A stretch of 64,000 nucleotides of DNA, from assembly GCA_001414345.1 (NCBI GenBank), contig LLCB01000179.1, positions 1-64,000 of the forward strand. The letters are read 5' to 3'. How positions within the stretch are numbered: position 1 is the first letter of the stretch; each line of letters begins with the position of its first letter. The stretch comes from Hymenoscyphus infarciens (Eukaryota; Ascomycota; Leotiomycetes; Helotiales; Helotiaceae). The notes under the pieces are model-generated. The model ran no database searches and had not been told where the DNA came from. It worked only from the letters and a program-made list of their open reading frames with translations. A program made the translations under genes and the position numbers. Shown here one piece after another: positions 36,501 to 48,917 of the stretch.

Positions 36501-39500
36501 TAGTATTAATTTAAAGGTCTAAATAATTAGATACTAAAAGGGTATATAAGTAGCTATCTACTTTAGCTTAATTATAGGTTTTTAGGTCTTATTTATATTA
36601 AGTTAATATATCTACTTTTTAATTACTCTTCTTAAACGTAAATTAGATCTAAAAGTTAAAGTCTAATAAAAACTCTATCTATTAGACTTACTTAGCTATA
36701 AGTAGCTTAGTTATTATAAAGTATTCTAATAATCTATAATCTAAATATATATTAATATATTTCTAATATAATATAAGTTTAAAACGCTATTTCTTAAAAG
36801 CTTCTATAATAGTAGATAGTTCTTTATTATAGATCTCCTAGTTCGATTTATAGCTAACTAGGATATATAAGTAGAACCTAATAAGGTACTAAAAGCTATT
36901 ATATTATTATAAGAATATATCTACTATTACTTCTTTTAAAAAGTCTATTTCTACTTTTATATTATTTTTAGAGTTAAAGTAGTATAATATTTAAATTATA
37001 AGTAGCCTAGTTCTTAGTACTTTAAAGGCTTCTTTATATTTAAGTATTTATAAAAATAGCTCTATAAGATATATTATTATAGTTTAAGGTTTAGTAATTT
37101 TAGTATAACCTTTAATAAATTATCTATAGAATCCTATAAACTCTAGATAAGACTTTATATCTATTATAGTATTAGGTTAAACCTAGTTTTATAAAAGCTC
37201 TACTTTTTTAAAGTTAACTTTAAGTCCTTTTATAGTTAAGATAAATCCTAAGTATTTAACTCTAGTAATACTAAATTTGCTTTTCTTAATATTAACCTAA
37301 AGTTCTACTTCTTAAAGCTAATTTAAAACCTTTTTAATCTATTTTTTATATTCTTTAATAGTATCTAAATAAATTAAAATATTATCTAAGTAGATAATAT
37401 AAAAGTTATTTAAATAGTTAATTAAGGCATTGTTTATATAATATTAATAGGTAGTAAAGCTATTATAGAGTCTAAAAGGAAGGACCTTATATTTATATAT
37501 ACTATACTTAGTTCTAAATATAGTTATCTCTTCTAAGTTAGAGTCTATTTAAATATAATAAAAAGCTTATCTAATATCTAATTTAATAAAGATTTTAGCT
37601 ATTCTTATCCTAGAAAGGAGCTTATTAATATAAGAGATTAGATAGAGATCGTTTTAAGTTAGAGTATTAAGCTTCTTATAATTAATATAGAACTATAACT
37701 TATTACTATTAGCCTTTTTAATAAAGAGTACTAGAAAGGTAAAAGAGCTATTACTATTAATAATAAACTCTTTATCTAAGTTCTTTATAAGATACTCCTT
37801 CGTAACTTTAAGCTCTATAGTTAACTATTAATATAGAGGCGAAAAGGAGTTAAGAAGTAGCTTATTTAAAGTAATCTTATAGTTATATTTATAGTAAGAA
37901 GAGAGCTTATTAAAAGCTACTTTTAAGAATATGTCTTTATAAAATAAGTAATATTTTAAAAGTTAGGCCTATATTAGAGCTCTTATCTTATTATTATCTT
38001 AAAAAGAGGTAGATCTTTTATTAATAATCTAATCTAGCTTATATATACTTATTATATAAAATTCTAAATTAAGTTATTTTATATTAAAGTATATAGTATT
38101 TATACTAATTTTATAGATAAAAGAGTATAAAGTCTAGCCTTTTAAGGCTATACTAGTAGTTTATAGGAGCTTTAGACTAGAGTTAGATATTAAATTTTTA
38201 AGAGGTATTATTATAGATAGAAGTAATAACTTAGCTATATTTATAAGTCTACTCTTTTTATATCTTTCTTATTAATAGATTATATATTCTCTTTAATTTA
38301 TATCTAACTAGTAGTTTAAAATAGGTTTCTAGTTTCTACTAGAAAGTAAAAGTAAAATTTCCTTCTTATAGTAGAAAGTTAGAGAGTTATTAGCTAGCTA
38401 AGTAATCTAGTTCTTTAAGAGGTTAAGAAGAACTTTAAAATAGTTTAACTACTTATTACTAATAATTAGATCTTATTATCTAAGGTCTAGGATAATAAAG
38501 AAGTAGTTATAAATATAACGTTTATCTACGTTTAAATATAGTTATATAAACTAAGTTACTTAGCTTTTAGTACTATTATTATATTTATAAATAGATATAG
38601 AATAAGGTAGTTTCTAGATCTATAAACCTATTACTTTTAATAATTAAAGAGCTAAAAGTCGATTTAGAAATAGGTACTTATTTACTCCTATATCTACTAA
38701 AGCTTATATTTTAATACTATATCTTTATATACTAAGAGTAGTATTTATAAGGAACTATTTTCCTTTTATAAGTTTAGAAAGGTTAAGTCTAGCTAGATTA
38801 TATTTTATAGGCCTAGGAAGGTATCTTTACCTAAGCCTCTTTATTTTCCTTCTAACTTAGATTAAAGTTAGAGTACTCTTTAAGTAGTTATTCTTCTTTA
38901 GGTTAATTATCTATTTTATTAATACTAGGTAGATTAAGATAGTTAGGCTTAATATACCTAGGTTTTCTATAATTATAATACTTTATACTAGTAAGTAATT
39001 AGTCTATAAACGAAGTCTTTAATCTTTTACTAGTAGAAGAGAGCCTAGAAGTTTAAGAAGTCTTTTAAGAAATAGAATAAAGTCTATATAAGAGTAGTAA
39101 GAGTTTTATAACTAAACTAGATAAGGATTAGTTAGTATTAAGCTTTTAATATAATAAGCTTATTATAACTAGTTTTTCTATACTTATTATACTAGTTATA
39201 TATAACTTAGTATTATAGTACTATTCCTTATCTATAAATAAAAGGTCTCTTACTATCTTATTAAAGTTAGTATTCTAGTATCTCTTACTATTAACTAATT
39301 AGGTTTAGAGCTAAAGTATAAGCTTCTCTTATATATAGTAGAATTTATCTTACTCTAATACCTCTTTAAGTATTACTATACTTAAAAAGTAACTTTTAAA
39401 TTCTATAAAACTTTCTCTTATATAACTCTTCTATCTTATCTAAAGAGACTAAAAGGCGTTCTAGGTATCCTTCTTCTTATAACTACTTAGATAGTAAGTA

Positions 39501-40279
39501 TTAAAAAGTTTAATTATTTCTTTATAATCTTTAAATATTATCTTACTTATATTAGACTTATATTAGAGCTCTAAGTAGTTTTAGGCAATTTTTATTATTA
39601 TCTTCTAAATAAGGGCTTTATAAGTTAAAAGTATCTAATAATAGTTAATATTTATATAGAGTTGATTATATATTAATATTCTCTATTACTTATATATAAG
39701 TAATATACTATTATTTAAAAGTTTAATTTTCTCTATAATCTTACTTTTAATAGATTAAAGAGCTTTTAGAGTACTTTTAGGTTATAGGTATAGAGTAGGT
39801 TATTATAAGAAAGGAATATTAGAAGTAGGGTTTCGTCTTAGATAATAGTTTAAAGAGATAGAAGAAGGTGTTTATATTAGTTAAATAAGACTTAGACTTT
39901 AGTTATTATTTAATAGTTATTAACTAATTTACTATACTAGGTCTAATAATTAAGTAATCTAATTATCTTATTCTAAAATTCTCTATTCTTTTTCTTAATC
40001 CTTAGTCTTTATAGCTTAGATTATACTCTATATCTTATTTATATTAGAGAAGTCTTATTAATCTCTCTAGCTTCTAGGTACTAGGCCTTTACCTTTATTA
40101 TTCTTAGGCTTCTTAATATTCTTAGAGGTATAGTACTAAGTTAGGAACCTTTCTATAGAGGCTTGACTTTATTCTTTAAGAGAGAGCTCTATATTTAGAA
40201 GTAGAGCTTAGAAGAGACCTAGAGTTGCTTTAGATTCTAATATATTAAATATTAAATTAGAAGAGAGAGAGTAAGATTA

Positions 40280-40950
40280 GATTTAGAAGCCTTTTAGATA
40301 ACTATTATAAGTCGACTTATTTACTAAATCTAGGGTTATTAGAACTCTTAGAAATACTTAGTATATTCTAATCTCTTAACGTATCTATAATACGATTTTT
40401 ACTAGCTATTTATATAGATATTAAACCCTAGTATTACTAGCTATCTAGGTAGTCTTTAATTATCTAGCTATATAAGGATACTATTATAATGTTCTAAATC
40501 GAGGCTAAATTAACTTCTAAATAAAGAGTAGTAATAAGCTTAAAGAAGATATTATTAAGGCTATCACTAGTAAGGAAGAGTTATTATTTTTATATAATAG
40601 TACGAAATATATATAACTATAGTAGAGATATATAGGAGTATATATAGAAGAATAACGTATATAGATACTAAGTATTAATATAGAAGAAAATAATAACTAT
40701 TCTTCTTCTATATTAAGTATAAATATCTATATATAAGAGGTTAGAGACTACTAAGTCTTAATAAGAATAATAACTAAGTTCTTTCTAATATAGCTACTAA
40801 AATAATAAGAGCTTTAAAGCTAAATATTTAAGACCTTAAAGTAAAACATATAATATCTAATCCTTACTCTCTTTAGCGCCTTCTATTTAATAAGTCGTAG
40901 AAGTATTAGTAGTTTTATAAATACCGACAATTCAGGATAGCGTGCTATTA
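40280..40950 (-). repeat. LTR of Gypsy copy 2 (right)
   Basis: Near-identical to 3961-4660 over its length, AT-rich, ending in the shared GATAGCGTGCTATTATA. Confidence 0.75.
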
Positions 40951-40961
40951 TAAATAGATAT

Positions 40962-41330
40962 ATGACGGCATGCCGTCCTATATAGCCGAGATTACATAGC
41001 ATATGCCGTGTTTCGGTAGTTGTTGTTTTATATTATCTAATTTAGGAAGATTACGTACGTCTATACGTCTGTCTAGACTTTCGGACGTACTTCGTAAGGT
41101 TCGGGCTTTTGTATTAGCCGACGTATGTCGTTGTTCGGTTTCGTACCCCTTTTTATATCGTCTGAAACCTCTTATATATAGCAGCCTACTCCTAGAGTTA
41201 GAAAAGGCTAGTTTAGCCTTTTCTTCTATATTAGAGCCTAGTATCTACGTATGTTATTCAGTCTCGAACGCACTCCTATATGCCTCTTCTCCTGTAGTGT
41301 ATATTTCGTACTATTATAAGATATACTTCT
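40962..41330 (+). repeat. Partial LTR of the un-RIPed variant, inverted relative to 360-679
   Basis: It begins TGACGGCATGCCGTCC and matches the reverse complement of 360-679, with C-to-T and G-to-A type differences but far fewer than in the neighbouring DNA. It starts about 12 bp beyond the end of the Gypsy LTR and fades into AT-rich DNA near 41330. The 115-codon frame at 41003-41350 runs through it and overlaps frames on the other strand; I do not treat it as a gene. Confidence 0.65.
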
Positions 41331-44300
41331 TAGTATATAATTCTATATAAAGATATAGGTAAAATCGAGTATATAGTATATTAAGCTTTAACTATATCTT
41401 ATTAAAAAGGTTAAAGTCTTTATTACTAACCTTAAGCTAAACTATCTTAATCGTATTATATATTATATAAGTATTATTATTAAGATACTTAATATTATTA
41501 TAAAAAGAGACCTTCTTCTAAAGATTCTTTTATATCTCTAGATTAGTCTTATACTTATAGTTTCTAGTATTATTATTCTAATAATTATATATCTTATCTA
41601 GCTTCTCTTATAGTACTTTCTACTATTACTAACGTTACTTTTAAATAGAGTATATATTATAAGTCTTAATAAACTCGTCGATCTAGTAGTAGATAACGTC
41701 TATATAGATATATTATAAAGTAATCTAATTATACTTTAAACTATTAAAAAGACTCTTTTATTTAAGTATTTAAAAGTATTCTATTTACTAAGAAGTTTAT
41801 TAATTAATTAAAGTATACTACTATTACTTAATATACTAGTTTTTAGTAGAAGTATTATATATCTAGGTCTTTAATATCCTTAAATTAGACTTCTTTTTAC
41901 GTTATAAAAGAAGATAGTATACTACTATTAAAAGAGTCTCTATACTTTTATCTACTTATACTACTTTTAAGAAGCTATATTTATATACTAATTAAAGATA
42001 GTACTTTATAACTATGACCTAGATATAGTTAGAAAAGCTAATAAAATATTCTAATATCTTATATAAGTAAGTATTAATAAATCTATATATCTAGAAGCTA
42101 TAAGAGAATAATTTATTATAGTTATTAACACTTTATACTTAATTTAGTCTCTTAATAATAAACTACTTATAAACTCTTTTAAGAATATTCTTTCTAGCTT
42201 TAGTAAATATAGATACTATCTACTAATTTAATTAAGTAATCTCTCTTTTACTAATAAAAAAGCCTAGCTTATAATAAAGGTAAATATATATAGTATAATA
42301 GCTATATTAGGTTACTTAGCTAGATTTAAATTTATTTATAATAGTGTTAATAAGAGTAGTATCTTACTTAAGTATAAGAGGTTCTATTTAATAAAGTAGG
42401 AGCTTTTAATATATTTAAAGCTTTTAAAGCTATTAATTAGATATTAGTATACTTTTAAATTAATTAAGTATATATAGGATTTTCTTATAAGTAAAGTCTT
42501 TATACTATAACTTTATAGCTAATCAAATAACCTCTAGATTATTAATAATATTAGGAATTTTTATAAGAAAGTTCTAAGCTTTAAACTTATACTAAAAGGT
42601 CTTTTTACTATTAAATATTAATATATATTTACTTTATAGTAATAGAGTAAATTTAACTTACTTTATAATTAACTCTTTAGTAGCTATCCTTTCTATTATA
42701 TATATAAGAGGCTTTTCTTTTATTATATATAAATTATATAACTCTTCTCTAACTACTATCTACTTTACTAAGCTAATTATTATAACTAAGAGCTATTTAA
42801 AAGAACTAAGAGCTATTTAAAAGAAATATAAGAGAAATAGAAGAGAAATATAAGAGAAACGTAATTTAGATATAAAGTTAATTAATTTAAATAGGTATAT
42901 AATTATTTTTAAAATTATAATAAAGTAGAGTTCTAGTTATATTAAAGTTATATAATATAATTTTTAGAAAGTAAGAGAAACTTATTAATAATCTTACTTA
43001 TTATAGAGCTACTTTAGAGTATTATAATAATATCTAATTAAATACTTTTTATAAGAAAAAGTATTTATCTATATCTAAATAGTTTCTATTTTTAATTTAA
43101 AATAAAAAAAATAAAAGATAAATAAAATATTAATATTACTATATTAAAAGAAGAAAACTCTATTTTAAATAAATTCTAACTAAAATTAAGACTTAATACT
43201 AGTATATAGAAGGCTTAAATCGCTTAAAAGTATAAGATAACTTCTTTTCTATATCTCTATAATTAACCTCTAGCTTACTCTTTACTACCTTATTCTTTAC
43301 TACCTTATTCTTTACTACCTTATTCTTTACTACTAGTAATATCTCTTCTAAAGCCTCGAATTTAACTAGCTTATTCTCTTCTACTAAAGGCTTTAATTTA
43401 GTCTTCTTAATAGACGATTTAGCTTTAGAATTTAATAAGTTTAAACTTAAAGACAAAGATAATAATTAAGCTAACCTTTTACTAGTAGATATCTTATAAA
43501 TTACTAGTAATAGTAATAACGCTTTCTTACTCTTTTTTAGCTTTAGTTTCTCCTTCTTAATAAATAGTAACTCTTTCTTATAAATTACTAGAAAGAATAT
43601 ATATATTACTTATTTAAGCTTATATATACTTTTAAGATTAGCTACTATTATACTATTCTCTATATCTACTTCTTTAAAGATATAGATTACTATAAGCTAA
43701 GTACTACTTATTAAGATCTTAAATTTAGCCTTTCTACTATTAAACTCCTTCTATAGTATCTTCTAATATACTTTATTATACTTAGTATATATATCTAATA
43801 AATTAATAAGTTTTTATAAAAACTTATTAACTTAGTCTCTAATACTAATTAGTACTTCTTTCTTAAATTAATAAGTTATTATAGTACTTATAAAAGCAGC
43901 CTTTTTTAGAGAACGCTTATATAACTATATATAAATAGTTTAGTAGAAGATAGCCTTCTTTTAATAGTAAAGATTAAAACTAAAGTTATCTCTCTTTTTA
44001 AGTTAATCCTTTATAGCTTTATCCTTCTTTCTAGTCTTATTTCTTAGCTTAATAGATTTCTTAGTATAATCTCTAAACTTCGACGAATTAGTAGTAGAAG
44101 AGTTATTACTATTATAATCTTACTAGTACTTATTATTAGAGAAGAAGAGTAATTCGATCGTTTTCTTACTTTTAGAGATACTCTTAAATTTTATAATAGG
44201 TTCTTTCTAAATTTAAAGCTTTTAGAGCTTAGCTTAAGATATAGTAGTATTTTAGTTATAGCTATATTTACTATAAAAGATACTACTAAGAGGCTTTCTA

Positions 44301-44485
44301 TAGATAAGATAAAAAGGTATAATAGTAATAGTATATAAAAGAGGTATATAGAAGAGAATTATAAATCTATAAGTATATAAAAGTAGTAGTAGAAGGATAA
44401 TAGTAGAATCTAGAGTATAAGGTATATAAGAGTAAGAACCTTAAATCGTATCTTTTTAACAACTATAACTCTTATAATAATCGAG
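41331..44485. repeat. AT-rich remainder of the TIR element
   Basis: RIPed sequence between the nested retroelement and the right inverted repeat. On the minus strand a short open frame at 43199-43456 includes four KNKVV-type repeats within a Lys-rich stretch. By position this could be the remnant of the original transposase, but no catalytic motif is readable. Confidence 0.45.
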
Positions 44486-44658
44486 TATATATAATTTTAG
44501 TATAATTAAATAGCCTTAATACGTAATTCTCTTAACTTCGAAGTATAATTAAGTATAAAAGGTAGTAGTAGAGTACTTTAAATTATTATATATTTAGGCG
44601 CTAATACGCTAAAAAGTCGATTTTCCAAAATGTCCGAGAGGGTCGCTAACAGCCACCA
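44486..44658 (-). repeat. Right terminal inverted repeat of the 12 kb element
   Basis: This is the inverted copy of 32633-32797. Its outer 45 bases are retained; it contains a 12 bp insertion (TTAGCGTATTAGC region) relative to the left end. Confidence 0.85.
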
Positions 44659-44660
44659 TA

Positions 44661-47600
44661 GACTGGCCATCTGAACCGCAGATGAACCACACCGGGAGAT
44701 GGGGACAAACAGGGACGTCGATAAGAGGCCGAAGTATGAGGCGCAAAAGGGTGGGATAACCGCACGAACGAGTGATAGCAAAGCGCGGCCCGCTGCAGGC
44801 ATGAATATCGTGCACACTGATATCGGCTGCCTACAGAACGAATTGATGTTGAAATCCATGTTTCGATGATGCATATAGAGGTAATGTGAACAAATTTCGA
44901 GATGCAAAGCGTTCCTTTTTGAGCCCCTCGCAGATGTTGAAGTAACACATATGCTTGGTGGCGCCTCCCCCTTGTAGGTTGGTCTACTGGCCTTGTATTG
45001 TCGGGCGCCATTCGAGGATGTGGCCTATGATCTAAACTTCGCGATGGAGTTAATTGGCCGGTTCGTCTGTGGCCAAATGGCAGAGCTGAAGCTGGAATTG
45101 GAAGTGTAAAGAATAGGTATATCAGCACACTTCAACCTCAAATGTTTCGCCACGTACTCTATGCAATTACTTGCTTCGCGCCATTTGAATCGCGGTTCGA
45201 GGATGATGTAGCCAACGTGCGAAGAGACTGATGGTTTTCTTCCAACTTCAGACAATCATTCCCGTTCATACAAGAAACCTCAGGTAGCCACCAGGTTCCC
45301 GTACACCTGGGCAAAACAAACCTTCACAGCCCACAGGCTACCATCAGCATGCTTGCCCATGAATCCATGTTTGGCCTTTGGTTACGTCGGCGCGCGGGGC
45401 GGCCCTCCGCTGAGTGTTCAACTTTTGAATGAGGTGATTGAAGTAGGTCTAAGAACATGCACTTAGGTGAAATCGGACTCGCAATAAAGGGCGTGGTGCG
45501 TTGTGAGGTTGTGAGACTTGCCTATTGCATATTTGGGGTTTGATTTTGGATAACATCACTCGCCATGATCCCTCTTTTGCTGCCCAATTACCTCGAACAT
45601 GATGCTTGGCCCGACCCCGCTTCGTCGGTAATTGAGTTTGGAGAAACCCGTTTCATCAAGCATAGAACTCTTGGGTTAAGGCTGATTTAGCTCGACCTTT
45701 TGTCAATGTGGCAAGAAGCACGCATATCTAGGTAGCGATGTAGAAGGGCTCAAGGGCTCACCGCTCCTCCCCTCTGAGAAATGTATTTCGCACACCAGGG
45801 CTGTAATAATTCGTGGTGTGTCAAGAGATTTGACCTTCTACGACCAACTCATCTGGAAGAATGAAGGTAATTCTAATTATTCGAGCCTTTTTTATAGTAA
45901 AAAGATTGAATTTGGTTTTCCCAAGTCTCTGTTGAGCAAACGAGCGAGCAGAGTAGAGGCATTCTACTCATGACCACGAATCCTGCACCCCGCGCTGCAG
46001 TTAGTATTTTACCATCAGGATTGAAATCTTCTTGGGATCCAAGTTTAGCTGAAAGGAGGGACCAATCCAAATGATGAGATGATCATTTTTGGTTAGGATA
46101 AATCACTTGAGACCTGCACATAATTACTAATGCCTCTGTCAACAGTGTCGTATTGATGAGGTGATTGCAGGAGACGTATGTGCGTAGCTTGAAGAAGAAT
46201 TGGTGGGTTTGATTGTAGGGTTCCTCCCAATCCATGTTTTCCCCATGACCAACAAAACGGACGACTGAATCAGCCATTAGGAAAGGAACCCATCCAAGTT
46301 ATTTGAGATCTCATGACTCTGATCCGATGTCAAAATAACATTTTGGCCAGATATCGAAGGGGCATCTCAATCCATCCCGATGGCAAGTCCTTTCGGCATG
46401 CCGAAAGGCATGGTTGCGGGACGGTTCCAAACTATCGGGTCGACCGAGGTATATTTTGTACACTGGGTATCAAAAACCTCAAAATACCTACTTAGGTACG
46501 GTAAGATTATGCCCCAAAGTCAACCATAAACAGCATCTGAAACACCGCGACGAAAGGGGACTCAAAACCAATCATCCTTGATGGAGGGACGCCTCAGGCA
46601 TAACAATACTTGTGTTGGCGCCGTGTTGTTTTCGGAGCAAGTGCTCCAGAGAGCATGATGGGGATTACGATCCCGGGTTTCTGCTGCAAGTTTCCGCGGT
46701 GGTGCACGTAATGATCCCCCTCAACAAACATCAAAGAAAAATCCGGATTGTGTTGGCACTTTTGTATGTTGTACTTAGGACCTCTACCCGTTCCCTCGTC
46801 GGGAGTTTGGGTCGGAAACCTTGAATTGGCATATCTCCCCGGATGCAACCCCCCTGGATTATGAGCTCTGTGATAAGCGAAGATGTGCTTGCTGCAGGAT
46901 CGACTGGTGGCTGTGGCCGTGGCTGCACAAAAATTCCAACGGTTATTTTGAAAGCGGGTGGATGTTGAAAAGCAACGTGCTCATACACAGCATGAGAAGC
47001 ACTCGAAAAACCGGTCCAGATTTCAATCTTTTCCCTCCCACACCTCGATGGCTTCGGACTCGTTAGACGAGTTTGGTCACCGGATTTGACAACGAAGGGG
47101 CTTCATGGAACTCGTCGACCACCACCTACCTACCAAACAATCTTGGATGCGTTGGAGCATTGCTCGATCGAACTTCCCCATGGTCAGTCAGGCACGAAAA
47201 TGAGTCGGACAGACACGATCACTACAACCGGATACCTGGTTGATGTTGGGCTGACAGCGGGAAATCAAGTACGTGGTTGCTATCATCGCCTGGCCATGAG
47301 CTGTGGTGCGAAAGTAGATGCTTTCCTCGTGATAGGCCCTCCCTTCATCTAGGGCTACGATTTATGCCAAGGCCCTAAAGCCTAAATATCAGTCAGCGGG
47401 AAGGTACCTCTTCATCCACATGGCCATAGACGTCCAAGCCAGGTGTATCATATTCCTGAACCATGGATGTTGTTGACAGATCGAATTTCGGAACCTGTAC
47501 GGCGGCTCGGGCGCCGACGCTCGTCTGCGGACCTTATTTCGGGATCCACCAGCAAAAGTGAGTCGGTGCCAGACTCGGGTTACCTAGCCTACTCACTCGG

Positions 47601-48756
47601 CAAGTGGAGGTGGTCTCCGGCCCGCGAAAGAAAAAAGACGGGATACTCGCGACCTCAAGGCGAGCTTCAGGGGTCTCGAATCGCATGGGCCTCCAAGTGT
47701 CCACGGAACTTGGTAGTACTAGTATGGACCGACGGCACTACTACTTATCACGCTCATGGAGCTTGCTACCCCTCAAGATTCCCGACCTCGACGTTGATTT
47801 GAGGACATCAGGAGCGGTCAAGACAAGCGAGCATAAAGAAAGTTCTCCAGCTTCGCTTCTTCCTCCAGAGCCGGTCAAGGCGACGTATCCAGGTCCCCCC
47901 TGCCATTATTGGCCTACCAGTGGGCAGCTCAGGTCTATAGTAGCTGCAGACTTGGCCATGGATAGACGTTATCGATGCCGCGTGGAGAAGGAGAGGATGC
48001 AGAGAGCTGCACAGAGCTGCACCTGCATGCCATGCTGCTCGATGCTGAGGAAGTATGGCGTGTGACTTACAATGGTCGATGGTCGACTGAGGCCCAGCAG
48101 GTTTGAGATCGCAGCCTTTTTTTTTGGCGTTGCACCGCGTGCTTGAGGGTCGAGCTGTCCCATCTAGGACGTGGAGCCGGTCAGAAGAGATGAATAAACA
48201 TGTAAGAACCTCTCCGATCTTGCTTCATCTCCTATCAGGGGGCCTTTGGAAGGACGTGCCGCTGTTCAATATAGACCGTTTGCTGGCGGGATACAGTAGT
48301 AGCCGGGGCATGTATAACCTAGTTGTAGCTGGCTGGCTGGCTGGCTGGCTCGTCCCGATCCTTGTACACTCACCCCCTTTTGATTTCTCTAGCCTTTTTG
48401 GTTATTTAGCACGTCTAGTATGATGTATTCTCGAACTCACCTCCAATCGCTACGGGCTTCCTTCTTTTTGTCGACTCGCTCATCCCATCTTTGCATCCGA
48501 ACTTGGCGTCTCTTGTGTGGCCATAGTTCATACTTTCTATCCACTACTACTCCACCCGGGCACTTCAACTTCTTTCTGCTACCACTTCTACGCACCCACC
48601 CCATGCAGCTCCTTGCTGGCAGCTGTACTCCTGCCATTGGGAGAGAAGAACCATAGCCGTATCGGCACACCCTTTGTCGGTTGAGCTCGCTTCCGATCCC
48701 CGCGAGAAGCCGCCAATCCTCCCACTTGCCATAGCTTGTTATTTCTTTTCCGGGAG
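44661..48756. other. Gene-poor stretch of normal composition, 4 kb
   Basis: No frame here shows a recognisable motif, a consistent exon chain or clear codon structure. The longest is 160 codons on the minus strand at 44646-45128, which runs into the transposon end. A (CTGG)n tract lies at 48328-48350. The right end is the promoter side of the aminotransferase gene. Confidence 0.4.
48328..48350. repeat. Short tandem repeat (CTGG)n
   Basis: About five direct copies of CTGG, 570 bp upstream of the aminotransferase ATG. Confidence 0.8.
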
Positions 48757-48764
48757 TATAAAAG
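48757..48764 (+). promoter_or_regulatory. Candidate TATA box of the aminotransferase gene
   Basis: TATAAAAG lies 154 bp before the ATG at 48918, followed by a pyrimidine-rich leader. The distance suits a fungal TATA element with a 5' UTR of about 100 bp. This is inferred from sequence only. Confidence 0.5.
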
Positions 48765-48917
48765 GATCCATTTGCCCTTAATGTTTTCGACTCGAACTTC
48801 ACTTCAACAAGCCACATCAGGAGCTTATCAGAGACACTTACCCCGTCCAACTTTGTGGACTTCCTTATATTTTTTGAATAACTTTTCTTCCAAACCATCA
48901 ACCTTGATTCCTTCATC

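Larger units (their letters stand above)
33145..40950 (-). mobile_element. RIPed Ty3/Gypsy retrotransposon, copy 2, nested in the TIR element
   Basis: The right LTR is at about 40280-40950 and a truncated left LTR at 33145-33510; both match the LTR at 3961-4660. The interior 37001-40280 is collinear with copy 1 and carries the same degenerate minus-strand reverse-transcriptase region at about 37200-37480. The left part, 33510-37000, is present only here. On the plus strand at 34350-34480 a degenerate Lys/Glu-rich frame (KEEKREIKKATKALNKVL) hints at a further nested element in the other direction. No intact frame remains. Confidence 0.7.
32633..44658. mobile_element. 12 kb transposon-like block with long terminal inverted repeats and TA duplication
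   Basis: The left end reads TAGTGGCTGTTAGCGACC and the right end, reverse-complemented, reads TGGTGGCTGTTAGCGACC. The inverted match continues for about 165-173 bp (32633-32797 against 44658-44486) with scattered transitions and one 12 bp insertion in the right copy. The block is flanked by TA at 32631-32632 and 44659-44660, as expected for the Tc1/mariner/pogo superfamily. Apart from the first 45 bp of each end it is AT-rich and RIPed. Most of the interior is a nested Gypsy copy (33145-40950), so the original element was a few kb. No intact transposase is readable. Confidence 0.75.

Noticed and set aside
41003..41350. 115-codon plus frame
   Set aside because: It is the inverted copy of the LTR segment at 360-679, not a gene.
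32633..44658. Starship-type giant element
   Set aside because: Starships lack terminal inverted repeats and carry a DUF3435 tyrosine recombinase; here long inverted repeats are present and no such gene is readable.
44646..45128. 160-codon minus frame at the right transposon edge
   Set aside because: It crosses the inverted-repeat boundary, other frames overlap it, and no domain is visible.
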